A stretch of DNA of 21,995 bases from Prevotellaceae bacterium UBA2448 (GCA_002342585.1 DDQG01000038.1:282-22276); one strand, 5' to 3'. Shown: positions 8,622 to 16,426, counted from the stretch's first letter. Program-made: numbers and translations. Notes: generated by a model not told the origin, from the letters alone.

Positions 8622-8824
8622 TGAATTATTTAAGTGAAGATTATTCGGACATAATCGATTTACCACACCACGAACCGACTCGCAAGCCCCGAATGCCGAG
8701 GTATAAACGGGCTGCACAGTTCAAAGCGTTCATTCCCTTCAGTGGATTTATGGAGGGTATAGAGAAGTCTATAGAAGAGCAAAAAGTCGAAGGTGAATCG
8801 TACTATGTTACTGATGAGGAGTAA
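8621..8824 (+). CDS. YolD-like small protein
   Basis: A 67-aa protein starting at the ATG that overlaps the GH2 stop by one base (TAATG), so it is probably translated by re-initiation. Its pattern, DYSDIIDLPHHEPTRKPRMP followed by RAAQFKAFIPFSGFMEGIEKS, matches the small YolD-like family best known from Firmicutes, whose members share D-I-I-N-L-P-H, a R-P-x-M stretch and R-A-A-Q-F-x-P-F-x-A-L-x-G-(Y/F). Those genes normally sit beside a Y-family DNA polymerase (UvrX/DinB/UmuC type) and are linked to the DNA-damage response. No polymerase is present here. The C-terminus is acidic (ESYYVTDEE). The biochemical role is unknown, and the match is from memory of the motif, so confidence is moderate. 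Confidence 0.65.
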   Translation: MNYLSEDYSDIIDLPHHEPTRKPRMPRYKRAAQFKAFIPFSGFMEGIEKSIEEQKVEGESYYVTDEE

Positions 8825-8825
8825 A

Positions 8826-8893
8826 CGAAAGACGAAAAACGAAAGACGAAAAACCCTCAATAACCAATAACCATTAACCACTAACCATTAACC
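8826..8893. repeat. Tandem repeats filling the convergent spacer and the 3' end of the PPDK-like gene
   Basis: A 14-bp unit CGAAAGACGAAAAA occurs twice (8826-8853). It is followed by five 7-bp units of the form AATAACC/ATTAACC/ACTAACC (8859-8893). The second tract crosses the TAG stop (8881-8883) of the minus-strand gene and encodes its last residues (VVNG). No hairpin terminator is visible between the two convergent genes. Confidence 0.8.
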
Positions 8894-11832
8894 ACTACGG
8901 CTTCTTTATGCATACCATCTATCTTGATGGTAAGAGGGTTTGGAACCCTTACATGGCGCACATGTGTGGTTTCTGCTACAGCCGGAAGTGAATCAAAATA
9001 ATCTTGACGATATATTCCATCTCCGATGAAATCGTTTACTGTGAGATAACCCACACCAAAGCTGGTAAGGTTCTGGAAGAAGTGTGTACCTTGTGACGGA
9101 TCAACATGGAAATTAGGTAATCCTGCCTCAACGATAACCTTAGCAGCAGAGATATGTGGCCATTTCACCGGTATTCCGAGCCACGGATCGGATGAGCCCC
9201 AACGACCTGGACCTATCAACAGATAATGTTTGTCGCCTTCGTCAAGGAATGTGCGGTTGATATGTTCTATCTCGTCTGCAATCTGCTGAGTGTCGGCAGC
9301 AGAGAAGTTTTTCGTCTTGACATAGACCACATCGTACACGTCTGAAATAATACCATGACCGATTGCATTATGGCTGCGCACAAGACAGTCGGAATCCGGA
9401 ATGAGGGTGATGTCCTCATCGAGTTGCATGGTATTGTCAACCATAGGACGAATCTGAAGCAGGTAGAATTCGGCAGTTTTATCAGCATTCAGATTCACAG
9501 CAAATTCTATCTCAACTGGTCGAGCCATTTCTTCCTGACCGTATTTAAGTATCTTGCGAAGTATTTCCGGCAGAGGTATAACTCCATGCTGGAGGACACC
9601 TGCAAAACTGATTATCTTACGGTTTTTACCTTCATAGAATCCGTCGTAGATAGTTTGGTCATAAGGGTCGAAAGTAGATACGATCCACTGCAAAGAGCCG
9701 TCTGCTTCAGCATCACGGACTGTTACTGTTTTCAGATTGAACGCATCGTCAATCTGGAAATTGGCAGATGCCTGTTCGTTGCGTTCGAGAGCGTAGAATT
9801 TAGTTTGGGTTTCACGAAGTGCCAAATCCTGTTCGCTCATCTGAAGAACCTTATCCGGATGGGCAGGACAAACACGAAGACTGAGTCCGCCATCGACGAT
9901 GTATTTTCCCAGACCAAGTGCAAGGTTTACAATACCCTCCTCAGCCTTTTCATCGCCAATCGGGTAGTAGTTGATAGAACGTGCCACACCGGAGATAGCA
10001 GGATAAAAGCCCGAAGGATAATGCTGACCTACCACCTCTTGAAGGATGATAGCCATCTTTTCCTGGTCGATGACATTGGAAGTTGCTGTCATGTAGTCTT
10101 TCGAAGCACGATAGAACACTGAGGCATATACACTCTTGATTGCGTTCGAAAGCATTTCCAGCCGCATGTATTTATCTTCGACAAAAGGTATCATATAGGT
10201 AGAATAGATACCCGCGAACGGCTGATAGTGACTATCCTCTAGCAGTGACGACGAACGGATGGCAAGAGGAGCATGAACCACATCGAAGAAAGACATAAGG
10301 TCGTCTGCCAATTCCTCCGGCAAGCGTGCATGAAGGAAATACTGAAGAATCTGTTCGTCGGGAATGTCCGAGAGAGCCACCTCGTACAGGCTGTTGGAAT
10401 CCATGAATTGGTCGAAGATATCAGTACAGAGAACGACAGTCTTTGGTATGAGCACCTTCATTTTCTCATATTCATTCAAGTCCGTACGGCGCTTGATGAT
10501 ATTATCCAGAAAGGCAAGACCACGTCCTTTGCCTCCAAGAGAGCCCTCACCGATGCGGGCAAACTGGCTATAGGAGTCGTAACGGTCGCGATGGAAGACG
10601 GCTACCACACCTTGATTCTTCATTCGACGATAGGTAACTATGGCATCGAATATGTACTGACGGTGGGTATCGACGTCGTTGATTTTATCCCAGGTGATTT
10701 TCTTCAGAAATTCAGAAATCGGGAAGAGAGCACGCGATGAAAGCCAACGCGACACATTGTTACGCATGAGGTGATAACGGAGAGATTCCGAAGGTATCTT
10801 GAAAATATTCTCGTGGAGTTCCCTCAGATTATGGACTCGAACGACTTCCTTCATAGTCTTAGGGTCACGGAAGATAAAATCGCCAAAACCGAAGTGCTTA
10901 TAAAGGGCTGTCTTCAAGTCGTGATCGAGTTTTTTTGAGTTTTTGTCGATAAAAGCGGCACGACACATGTCGGCATACACCTTGCGTTCCGGTTCGCTGG
11001 AATTGAGTACCAGAGGCACGTAGTTATCCACCCCACGGATGGCTTGAAGCAGTTTGTAGCCTGCAAGTTCATCAGTTTCTTTCGACCCTGCTGCAAGCGG
11101 GAAGCGGCAATCACTGATAACGCCCAATACATTATCGCTATAACGGCTATAGAGCAACCAAGCCTCTTCGTAGCTGCGGGCAAGCACAATCTTAGGACGA
11201 CCGCGCATACGAAGCATCTCGAGTTGGGAGTTGAGGGCTTCAGTAGCAAAAAGCAGACTCTGCTGCAGGACAAACTTATACAGGTTGGTAAGGATAGAAG
11301 AATAGAAACGGATGCTGTCTTCAACGAGCAATATCATCTGCACACCAGCTGCCAAATCGTGTTCGAGATTCATCTTATCCTCAATCAGTTTGATGATGGA
11401 AAGCAGCAGGTCGGTATTTCCCAACCAGCAGAATACATATTCAAAGGCACTGAGGTCTTCGTTCTCCATACGTTTTGTGATACCATGAGAAAATGGGGTA
11501 AGCACCACGATAGGTATGGAAGGCAATTGCGATTTTACATCACGGGCTATGTCGAACACATCATTATTGTCTGTACCTGGCATACATATAATGAGGTTGA
11601 AATCATATTGTTTCAAATAGCGAACCACATCGTCCTGAGTGGAAGCACGGAAGAAACGAGGTGGGTAACGCAGACCTAACTTAGCGTATTCATCGAAGAT
11701 TTTTTCATCTACACGGCCATCATCCTCAAGCATGAAAGCGTCGTATGGATTTGCAATGATAAGGACATTGAAGATACGACGCTGCATGAGATCAACGAAG
11801 CTTGTATCACGAAGTTGTAAATGGTTTGTCAT
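8881..11832 (-). CDS. Dual receiver-like domains fused to a PPDK/PEP-synthase ATP-grasp domain
   Basis: A 983-aa cytoplasmic protein. Residues about 20-155 have a receiver-like fold (FNVLIIANP, LIICMPG, IPIVVLTPF) without the phosphoacceptor Asp. Residues about 163-318 form a second receiver with a plausible active site: E171/D172 (LLVEDS), D241 (GVISDCRF), Ser after PLVLN near 278, and K297 (AAFIDKN). Residues about 425-800 match the nucleotide-binding domain of pyruvate phosphate dikinase: GEGSLGGKGRGLAFL (428-442), APLAIRSSSLLEDS with R526, and the closing VEIEFAVN and LLQIRP (791-796). The last ~180 residues carry YLLIGPGRWGSSDPWLG and DPSQGTHFFQNL. The swivelling phospho-His domain and PEP-binding TIM barrel of true PPDK or PpsA are absent, so the complete reaction is unlikely. 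Such proteins are annotated in Bacteroidetes as PEP/pyruvate-binding domain proteins, role unknown. Transcribed alone. Confidence 0.8.
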   Translation of the reverse strand: MTNHLQLRDTSFVDLMQRRIFNVLIIANPYDAFMLEDDGRVDEKIFDEYAKLGLRYPPRFFRASTQDDVVRYLKQYDFNLIICMPGTDNNDVFDIARDVKSQLPSIPIVVLTPFSHGITKRMENEDLSAFEYVFCWLGNTDLLLSIIKLIEDKMNLEHDLAAGVQMILLVEDSIRFYSSILTNLYKFVLQQSLLFATEALNSQLEMLRMRGRPKIVLARSYEEAWLLYSRYSDNVLGVISDCRFPLAAGSKETDELAGYKLLQAIRGVDNYVPLVLNSSEPERKVYADMCRAAFIDKNSKKLDHDLKTALYKHFGFGDFIFRDPKTMKEVVRVHNLRELHENIFKIPSESLRYHLMRNNVSRWLSSRALFPISEFLKKITWDKINDVDTHRQYIFDAIVTYRRMKNQGVVAVFHRDRYDSYSQFARIGEGSLGGKGRGLAFLDNIIKRRTDLNEYEKMKVLIPKTVVLCTDIFDQFMDSNSLYEVALSDIPDEQILQYFLHARLPEELADDLMSFFDVVHAPLAIRSSSLLEDSHYQPFAGIYSTYMIPFVEDKYMRLEMLSNAIKSVYASVFYRASKDYMTATSNVIDQEKMAIILQEVVGQHYPSGFYPAISGVARSINYYPIGDEKAEEGIVNLALGLGKYIVDGGLSLRVCPAHPDKVLQMSEQDLALRETQTKFYALERNEQASANFQIDDAFNLKTVTVRDAEADGSLQWIVSTFDPYDQTIYDGFYEGKNRKIISFAGVLQHGVIPLPEILRKILKYGQEEMARPVEIEFAVNLNADKTAEFYLLQIRPMVDNTMQLDEDITLIPDSDCLVRSHNAIGHGIISDVYDVVYVKTKNFSAADTQQIADEIEHINRTFLDEGDKHYLLIGPGRWGSSDPWLGIPVKWPHISAAKVIVEAGLPNFHVDPSQGTHFFQNLTSFGVGYLTVNDFIGDGIYRQDYFDSLPAVAETTHVRHVRVPNPLTIKIDGMHKEAVVVNG

Positions 11833-11893
11833 TGAATTATATATTTTAATTTTATGTTTCGAAAGCTTTATTTTAGGAGTTAAAGGAGTTAAA

Positions 11894-11976
11894 GAAGTTA
11901 GAGGAGTTAAGACGATACTGGAGTGCGATAAGTAGTTAAGAAGTTAGAGAAGTTAGAGGAGTTAAGACGATACTGG
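11894..11976. repeat. 28-bp direct repeat pair in the spacer upstream of the PPDK-like gene
   Basis: An identical 28-bp block (begins GAAGTTAGAGGAG, ends GACGATACTGG) is at 11894-11921 and 11949-11976, separated by 27 bp. It is embedded in looser GGAGTTAAA/GAAGTTAGA units from 11875. Its 11-bp part AAGACGATACT recurs inverted at 12119-12129. Confidence 0.85.
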
Positions 11977-11984
11977 TCTAGGTT

Positions 11985-12007
11985 TTTTTATCAAGAATTA
12001 GAGAATT
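11985..12007. repeat. 23-bp dispersed repeat, copy 1
   Basis: TTTTTATCAAGAATTAGAG followed by AATT is identical to 16463-16485, which lies 4.5 kb away at the edge of the palindrome array. Both copies are intergenic and in the same orientation. Confidence 0.85.
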
Positions 12008-12049
12008 ATATTTTTTCAGTTTTCAATTTCTCTAACATCAACTCTCATA

Positions 12050-12154
12050 CGTCTTTAACTTCGAGCGTAGCGATAACTTCGTTAACTCCTTTAACTCCAT
12101 TATCAAACTACCATTCTAAGTATCGTCTTTAACTTCGAGCGTAGCGATAACTTC
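12050..12154. repeat. 31-bp direct repeat pair downstream of the flippase-like gene
   Basis: An identical 31-bp block (begins CGTCTTTAACTTCGAG, ends GCGATAACTTC) is at 12050-12080 and 12124-12154, separated by 43 bp. The separating DNA includes two TTAACTCC units (from 12082), the inverse of the GGAGTTAA units at 11875-11910. Together with the 28-bp pair these repeats account for most of the 337-bp spacer 11833-12169, which holds no gene or clear terminator. Confidence 0.85.
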
Positions 12155-12169
12155 CATTTAGCCTCTCTT

Positions 12170-13198
12170 TTACTCATCCTTTGCACTTTTACCCTTTGCT
12201 TTCATCAGTGCCAGTCCGATAATAGCCCAGAAGAGTTCACGTACTCGGCATATTATGGATATGAACATACCGAGGGCACTTGTCATGCCAAGGGCTGAAA
12301 CGGATATAGCAAAACCGCCTTCTCGCCCGCCAAGCTGGAGGGGAAGGAATCCCAGGAGGTTGGCAAAAAGGGAGGTGAAACTGAGAATCAGAAATGAATA
12401 GGAGAACAGAAGCAGGAAATTGCCATTATGATCGAAAAGAAGGAGCATGAACAGAATTTCAAAACTCTGACAAACCCTTCCTACGTATTCGATGAGAAGA
12501 CTCTTGTAGAATGTGAAACGTTCCTGACTGTGAAGTTCTGCAATCTGACGGTCGATGCGTACGAAGTCGTCATGGCGTTCTTTCAGCATACGTCTGCCCC
12601 ACCCTCGCAAACCGGGGATATAACTGATTATGATGAAAAGGTGGCGTACCAGTCCGTAGCGATAGCCGCGACTGAAAAGGTATATGCCAAGGCTGCAGAA
12701 TACTGTCATGAAAAAGAGCACGAGAGCCGTTCCGACATTCATGGGCAGAATGCCAAACAGTGCCAGCAGAAGGTATAGCAATATACTTGACGACCAGAAA
12801 CAGAAATGTGCAAAGACGTGCATCATGGCAAAGAGTACCACGGAAGAGGTGGCTCGCTGCACACCTATGTGCGGGGTCATTTCAAGAATCTTATACGGCT
12901 CGCCCCCGAGGAGCCCGATGGGAGTCGTGTAGTTTAGTGCAAAACCGGAAACGGTAAGTCTGAGCAGATAAAGGAAACTGACGGGACAGGGACCGCTGCC
13001 GCGTATTATGACCTGCCACGCCCAGGCATTCATCAGGTAAAGAATGCCCCATAAGGCAAAAATGGCGACAAGCCAATAACCTGCATGACAGATGTAGTGC
13101 CACAACTCGACAAAACTCACCTCGAACGTAAGCAGCATTATCACTACTGCCACGATTCCAAGGATGAAAAATATGTTTTTTATTCGAGCTCGTGTCAT
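12170..13198 (-). CDS. Flippase-like (LPG synthase transmembrane domain) membrane protein
   Basis: A 342-aa integral membrane protein with about seven to eight hydrophobic segments, the first at about residues 9-24 and others near 42-60, 115-135, 138-152, 156-175 and 250-285. Family hallmarks are the GLLGGEPYKILEM stretch (G98-G-E-P-Y-K) after the second to third helices, and the late motif LPLQLGGREGGFAISVSALG (about 285-304). These place it in the lysylphosphatidylglycerol-synthase TM / UPF0104 'flippase-like' group, thought to move lipid or polyprenyl-linked substrates across the inner membrane. There is no cytosolic aminoacyl-transfer domain, so it is not a full MprF. It starts 5 bp after the stop of the ABC exporter gene and is the last gene of a three-gene unit, supporting a joint role in lipid or glycolipid transport. 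The exact substrate is not readable. Confidence 0.75.
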   Translation of the reverse strand: MTRARIKNIFFILGIVAVVIMLLTFEVSFVELWHYICHAGYWLVAIFALWGILYLMNAWAWQVIIRGSGPCPVSFLYLLRLTVSGFALNYTTPIGLLGGEPYKILEMTPHIGVQRATSSVVLFAMMHVFAHFCFWSSSILLYLLLALFGILPMNVGTALVLFFMTVFCSLGIYLFSRGYRYGLVRHLFIIISYIPGLRGWGRRMLKERHDDFVRIDRQIAELHSQERFTFYKSLLIEYVGRVCQSFEILFMLLLFDHNGNFLLLFSYSFLILSFTSLFANLLGFLPLQLGGREGGFAISVSALGMTSALGMFISIICRVRELFWAIIGLALMKAKGKSAKDE

Positions 13199-13203
13199 GT
13201 TTT

Positions 13204-14877
13204 CTATCCTGTTATACGTTCGAGTCGAATCGTGTCAGTTGTATAATCGACGACAGTCTGACGATGCGTTACGAATATTATTGTTCCGTTGCGATAGTGT
13301 GCTTTCAGATTTTGCAGAAGGTCGCGCTCTGTGTCTTCGTCGAGTGCTGAAGTAGCCTCGTCGAGCAAGAGAATACGACATGGTCGCAAGAGGGCACGGG
13401 CGATGGCAATACGCTGAGCCTGTCCCTCGCTGAGTCCGCCTCCATGTTCGCTACAGACGGTACTGAGTCCGTTTGGCATTTCAAATACGAAGTCTGCCAT
13501 AGCAATCTGCAGGGCATGCTCCATTTGTTCGTCGGTAGCAGAAGGATTGCCGAGAAGGAGGTTTTCACGGATAGTACCGGAGAAGAGTGTGTTGCCCTGA
13601 GGGATATAAGAGAAGTTGCAACGAGTCGATGGTGAAACCGTGTAAGTGTTTTCATCGTTATAAATCAGCGCCTGTCCTTCCACAGGGTTTATAAGAGAAA
13701 GCATCAGGCGGATAAGAGTCGTCTTGCCTGCTCCGGTTTCTCCTAAGATAGCCGTAAAACTGCCCGGCTGGAAATCGTGGGAGAAATGGCTGAGAACCGT
13801 ACGGCCGCTGCGCCCGTTCGAAGGCTGGTAACGGAAAGAGACATCATCGAAACGAAGTCCTACTCCACCCTGCAGGGATACGGGTTCGTCGGCCGGTTCG
13901 AGCGGCAGTTCCTCCAGTTCCATAAGTCGTTCGGAACTGGCAAGCGAATTGACAAACACAGGCAGGATGCGTGCCATTTGGAGCATCGGACGCTGAATGC
14001 GGTTGATGAGTTGCGTAAAGGCTATCAGCACACCGACTGTAATGATGCCGCTCTGCAACTGGAAAAGTCCCCATACGAGACCGATAAGATAGGCAGAGGT
14101 AAAACCGATATTCACAAGTGTTTTTGTGAGAATGGCAAACTTGGCACGCTGTTTTACCTGATGACGCAGGAGCGACTGCCGGTTCTCCAGACGTTCCATC
14201 ATCGTATCAGTGCGTTCAAGGGTCTTTATAACCATCTTATGGATAATGCTCTCCTGAATAATCGACTGGATAGCCGAGTTGGAGTCTTTGATATGGCGAA
14301 CGATGCGGCGCATATGAAAGAAATAGAAGCGCGAGAGGAGCAGGAACGCCGGAGAAACAATCACGAGGATAAGGGCAAGGGTGCTGTCCATCATGTAGAG
14401 ATAAACGAGCGAGGCGAAGAACTGAACCACAACGATAAGCGTCGAAGGTACTACTTCGGTCATCAGTCCGACAATGTCGCTTACGTCGGTAAAAAGGCGG
14501 TTGAGCACGTCGCCGCTATGGTATTTCTCAACACCGCTCCACTGCCCTTTCAGCAGATGACGGAAGAAGAACTGCTGCATCTGATTCTGAGCACGCACTC
14601 CAAGCACGGCCTCAATCCATGTAGATAGGATGTGGAGCAGCATCTCCGAAAGGAAAACAAGTGCCAGGAGAACAGACATCCAAACGATACTGCCCTCGCG
14701 AGCGCCGGAAGCTATGTCGGTCAGTTTTCGAAGTGTATCGACGCCAAGCAGACCCAACGCGACCATGGTCAGACCAATCAGGGCGTTGCAAATGGCTTGT
14801 ATGCGGCAGCCTTTATGATGACGCCACAACCATGCAAGGATAGCACTCCACGAATATTTTGTCTTATTTATCTTCAT
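13204..14877 (-). CDS. ABC exporter, fused permease and ATPase (MsbA/lipid-exporter-like)
   Basis: A 557-aa half-transporter with the usual type-IV exporter order. The six-helix transmembrane domain spans about residues 25-310. The nucleotide-binding domain spans about 340-555 and has Walker A GETGAGKT (379-386), Q-loop Q427, signature LSEGQ (482-486, Glu replacing the commoner Gly), Walker B ILLLDE (502-507) with catalytic E507, and H-loop H538 (VTHRQ). All ATPase residues are intact; it should act as a homodimer. The start codon overlaps the nadK stop as ATGA, so translation is probably coupled. With a flippase-like gene 5 bp downstream, a lipid, lipooligosaccharide or glycolipid substrate is a reasonable inference. 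A peptide or drug exporter remains possible. Confidence 0.85.
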   Translation of the reverse strand: MKINKTKYSWSAILAWLWRHHKGCRIQAICNALIGLTMVALGLLGVDTLRKLTDIASGAREGSIVWMSVLLALVFLSEMLLHILSTWIEAVLGVRAQNQMQQFFFRHLLKGQWSGVEKYHSGDVLNRLFTDVSDIVGLMTEVVPSTLIVVVQFFASLVYLYMMDSTLALILVIVSPAFLLLSRFYFFHMRRIVRHIKDSNSAIQSIIQESIIHKMVIKTLERTDTMMERLENRQSLLRHQVKQRAKFAILTKTLVNIGFTSAYLIGLVWGLFQLQSGIITVGVLIAFTQLINRIQRPMLQMARILPVFVNSLASSERLMELEELPLEPADEPVSLQGGVGLRFDDVSFRYQPSNGRSGRTVLSHFSHDFQPGSFTAILGETGAGKTTLIRLMLSLINPVEGQALIYNDENTYTVSPSTRCNFSYIPQGNTLFSGTIRENLLLGNPSATDEQMEHALQIAMADFVFEMPNGLSTVCSEHGGGLSEGQAQRIAIARALLRPCRILLLDEATSALDEDTERDLLQNLKAHYRNGTIIFVTHRQTVVDYTTDTIRLERITG

Positions 14878-15758
14878 CCTCTACGATCGGCTCCCCACAT
14901 CATCTTTTTGCGGAGTGTGGAGAAGAAATTATGTCCTGGTTGCGTTACAACATTCACAGAATAAGGGGCTTTTCGGATGCGCAAGTGAACATTGTCGCGA
15001 TAACTCTGACTGCGTCCGTCGAGCGAAATAAGGAAATTGCCCGAACGGCTCTCGACACGAAGTTCTATTTCTGCATCGTCGCACAGGACGATTGGCCGCA
15101 TGTTGAGCGAGTGAGGAGCTACGGGAGTGAGACAGATAGTGTCGGACTGCGGCACGATAATCGGTCCGCCGACACTGAGCGAATAAGCCGTACTGCCCGT
15201 AGGCGTGCTCACGATGAGTCCGTCCGCCTGATAGGTAGTCAGGTGTTCATCATCAATATCCGTATGAATGGTAATCATCGAAGAAATGTCATGCTTCAGG
15301 ATGGCAATTTCGTTCAGCGCAAAAGGATAGCCCTGCAGTTCAAGGTCGTCGCAGAAGAGCTGCAAGACGCTGTGGGCCTCTATATTATAATTGCCGTTGT
15401 AAATGTCAGCAATGGCATTCTCAATGCGCGAAGGCTGATAACTGGCAAGAAAACCCAGCCTGCCCGTATTGAAACCGATGATAGGAATCTGCTTGTCAGC
15501 CACGCGACTGGCAACATCGAGGAAGGTTCCGTCGCCGCCAAGACATACTGCGAAGTCGGCCGAAAAGTCATCTCCGTCAATCAGTTCGCACTGAGGCACA
15601 TCTATTTTCACGCCATCCTTCAGAAAACTGTAGAACTGCTTAGGCATGGCGATCGAAGCCTCGTACTTCTCCGCTACCGCAAAGAACTTTTGTACAACCG
15701 CCGACTTGCGTTCCTGATAAACATTTCCAAAAAGTGCAAATTTTAATTTCTTTGCCAT
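14874..15758 (-). CDS. nadK: NAD kinase
   Basis: A 294-aa cytoplasmic enzyme that phosphorylates NAD to NADP with ATP or polyphosphate. All family motifs are present: LGGDGTFL with GGDGT at 74-78, N149-E150 (ALNEIAI), and the long glycine-rich signature from D179 to I200 (DGLIVSTPTGSTAYSLS, then GGPI). Length is normal for bacterial NadK (about 290-300). The start MAKKLKFALFGN is chosen because it fits family length and lies about 22 nt after the predicted transcription start from the promoter at 15787-15816. Its TGA stop overlaps the ABC exporter ATG by four bases (ATGA). It is therefore the first gene of a nadK-exporter-flippase unit and is divergent from the DJ-1-type gene. Confidence 0.95.
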   Translation of the reverse strand: MAKKLKFALFGNVYQERKSAVVQKFFAVAEKYEASIAMPKQFYSFLKDGVKIDVPQCELIDGDDFSADFAVCLGGDGTFLDVASRVADKQIPIIGFNTGRLGFLASYQPSRIENAIADIYNGNYNIEAHSVLQLFCDDLELQGYPFALNEIAILKHDISSMITIHTDIDDEHLTTYQADGLIVSTPTGSTAYSLSVGGPIIVPQSDTICLTPVAPHSLNMRPIVLCDDAEIELRVESRSGNFLISLDGRSQSYRDNVHLRIRKAPYSVNVVTQPGHNFFSTLRKKMMWGADRRG

Positions 15759-15776
15759 ATTTTTCTGTATTTATTT

Positions 15777-15796
15777 CTTACATTTGCAAATGTAAG
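15777..15796. promoter_or_regulatory. Perfect 20-bp palindrome containing two head-to-head -7 boxes
   Basis: CTTACATTTGCAAATGTAAG is its own reverse complement. Each strand carries TACATTTG plus C, a TAnnTTTG box: plus 15779-15786 toward the DJ-1-type gene, minus 15787-15794 toward nadK. The two boxes abut, so polymerase could bind in only one direction at a time. It could equally be the operator of a dimeric repressor. Confidence 0.6.
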
Positions 15797-15816
15797 GCAA
15801 AAATCCCAAAAACAAA
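15787..15816 (-). promoter_or_regulatory. nadK operon promoter
   Basis: On the minus strand TTTG (complement of 15813-15816), an 18-bp spacer, then TACATTTG (complement of 15787-15794) fits the Bacteroidetes -33/-7 layout, placing transcription start about 20 bp before the nadK ATG at 15758. Confidence 0.6.
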
Positions 15817-15835
15817 CAAAAAACTGATTAATATT

Positions 15836-16396
15836 ATGATTTACACATTCCTTGCCAACGGCTTTGAAGACGTAGAGGCTCTTGGCGTAATCGACGTTTG
15901 CAGACGAGCAGGGCTGCCAGTAAAAACAGTCAGCATCATGCCCAGTCAGATGGTTGAAAGTTCCCACGGCGTACAGATGAAGGCTGACTCCATGCTTGCC
16001 GACAACAACTACGAGAACGCAGACATGCTGTTCCTGCCCGGCGGTATGCCCGGAGCACAACATCTGAACGACTGCAAGAAACTGCAAGACATCATCCTTG
16101 CCCATTTCCACGCAGGCAAACCACTTGCCGCCATCTGTGCCGCCCCGATGGTATATGGCAATCTCGGCATACTGAAAGGCAAGAAAGTCACCTGCTACCC
16201 GGGTTTTGAAAAATTCCTCACCGGCGCCACATACACCGGCAACCTGACAGAACGCGACGGACAGTTCTTCACCGGAAAAGGTCCCGCTGCCGCCCTCCAA
16301 CTGGGCTACGACATCGTCTCTGCATTCTGTGGCGACGAAATCGCACAAGAACTCGAGAACGGCATGATGTACTCCTTTCTGATGGGAAAAGACTAA
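15836..16396 (+). CDS. DJ-1/PfpI superfamily protein (DJ-1/YajL type)
   Basis: A 186-aa cytoplasmic protein of the DJ-1/ThiJ/PfpI fold. MIYTFLANGFEDVEAL opens as the family does, with E14 in the place of the conserved glutamate that tunes the reactive cysteine. C101 sits at the nucleophile elbow (PLAAICAAPMVYG), and LFLPGGMPGAQHL and KVTCYPGFEKFL complete the pattern. Length equals that of DJ-1/YajL (about 190). The frame stays open upstream to 15734, but those codons lie in the nadK gene and promoter region, so ATG 15836 is the start. Family members are tied to oxidative-stress protection and have disputed deglycase/glyoxalase activity; the substrate here cannot be read. Single-gene unit closed by a strong terminator. 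Confidence 0.88.
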   Translation: MIYTFLANGFEDVEALGVIDVCRRAGLPVKTVSIMPSQMVESSHGVQMKADSMLADNNYENADMLFLPGGMPGAQHLNDCKKLQDIILAHFHAGKPLAAICAAPMVYGNLGILKGKKVTCYPGFEKFLTGATYTGNLTERDGQFFTGKGPAAALQLGYDIVSAFCGDEIAQELENGMMYSFLMGKD

Positions 16397-16426
16397 GCGC
16401 CCTCGCCCGCAGCAGACAAACCGAAA

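Noticed and set aside
9355..10122. Plus-strand 255-aa open frame
   Set aside because: Antisense shadow of the PPDK-fusion gene, which shows clear domain motifs in the other strand.
8881..11832. Pyruvate phosphate dikinase or PEP synthase
   Set aside because: Only the ATP-grasp domain is recognisable; the phospho-His and PEP-binding domains are absent.
12170..13198. Complete MprF lysylphosphatidylglycerol synthase
   Set aside because: Only the membrane domain is present; the cytosolic aminoacyl-transferase half is missing, so only a flippase-like label is used.
15734..15835. Upstream extension of the DJ-1-type gene
   Set aside because: It lies within the nadK 5' end and the divergent promoter; ATG 15836 gives the exact family N-terminus MIYTFLANGFED.
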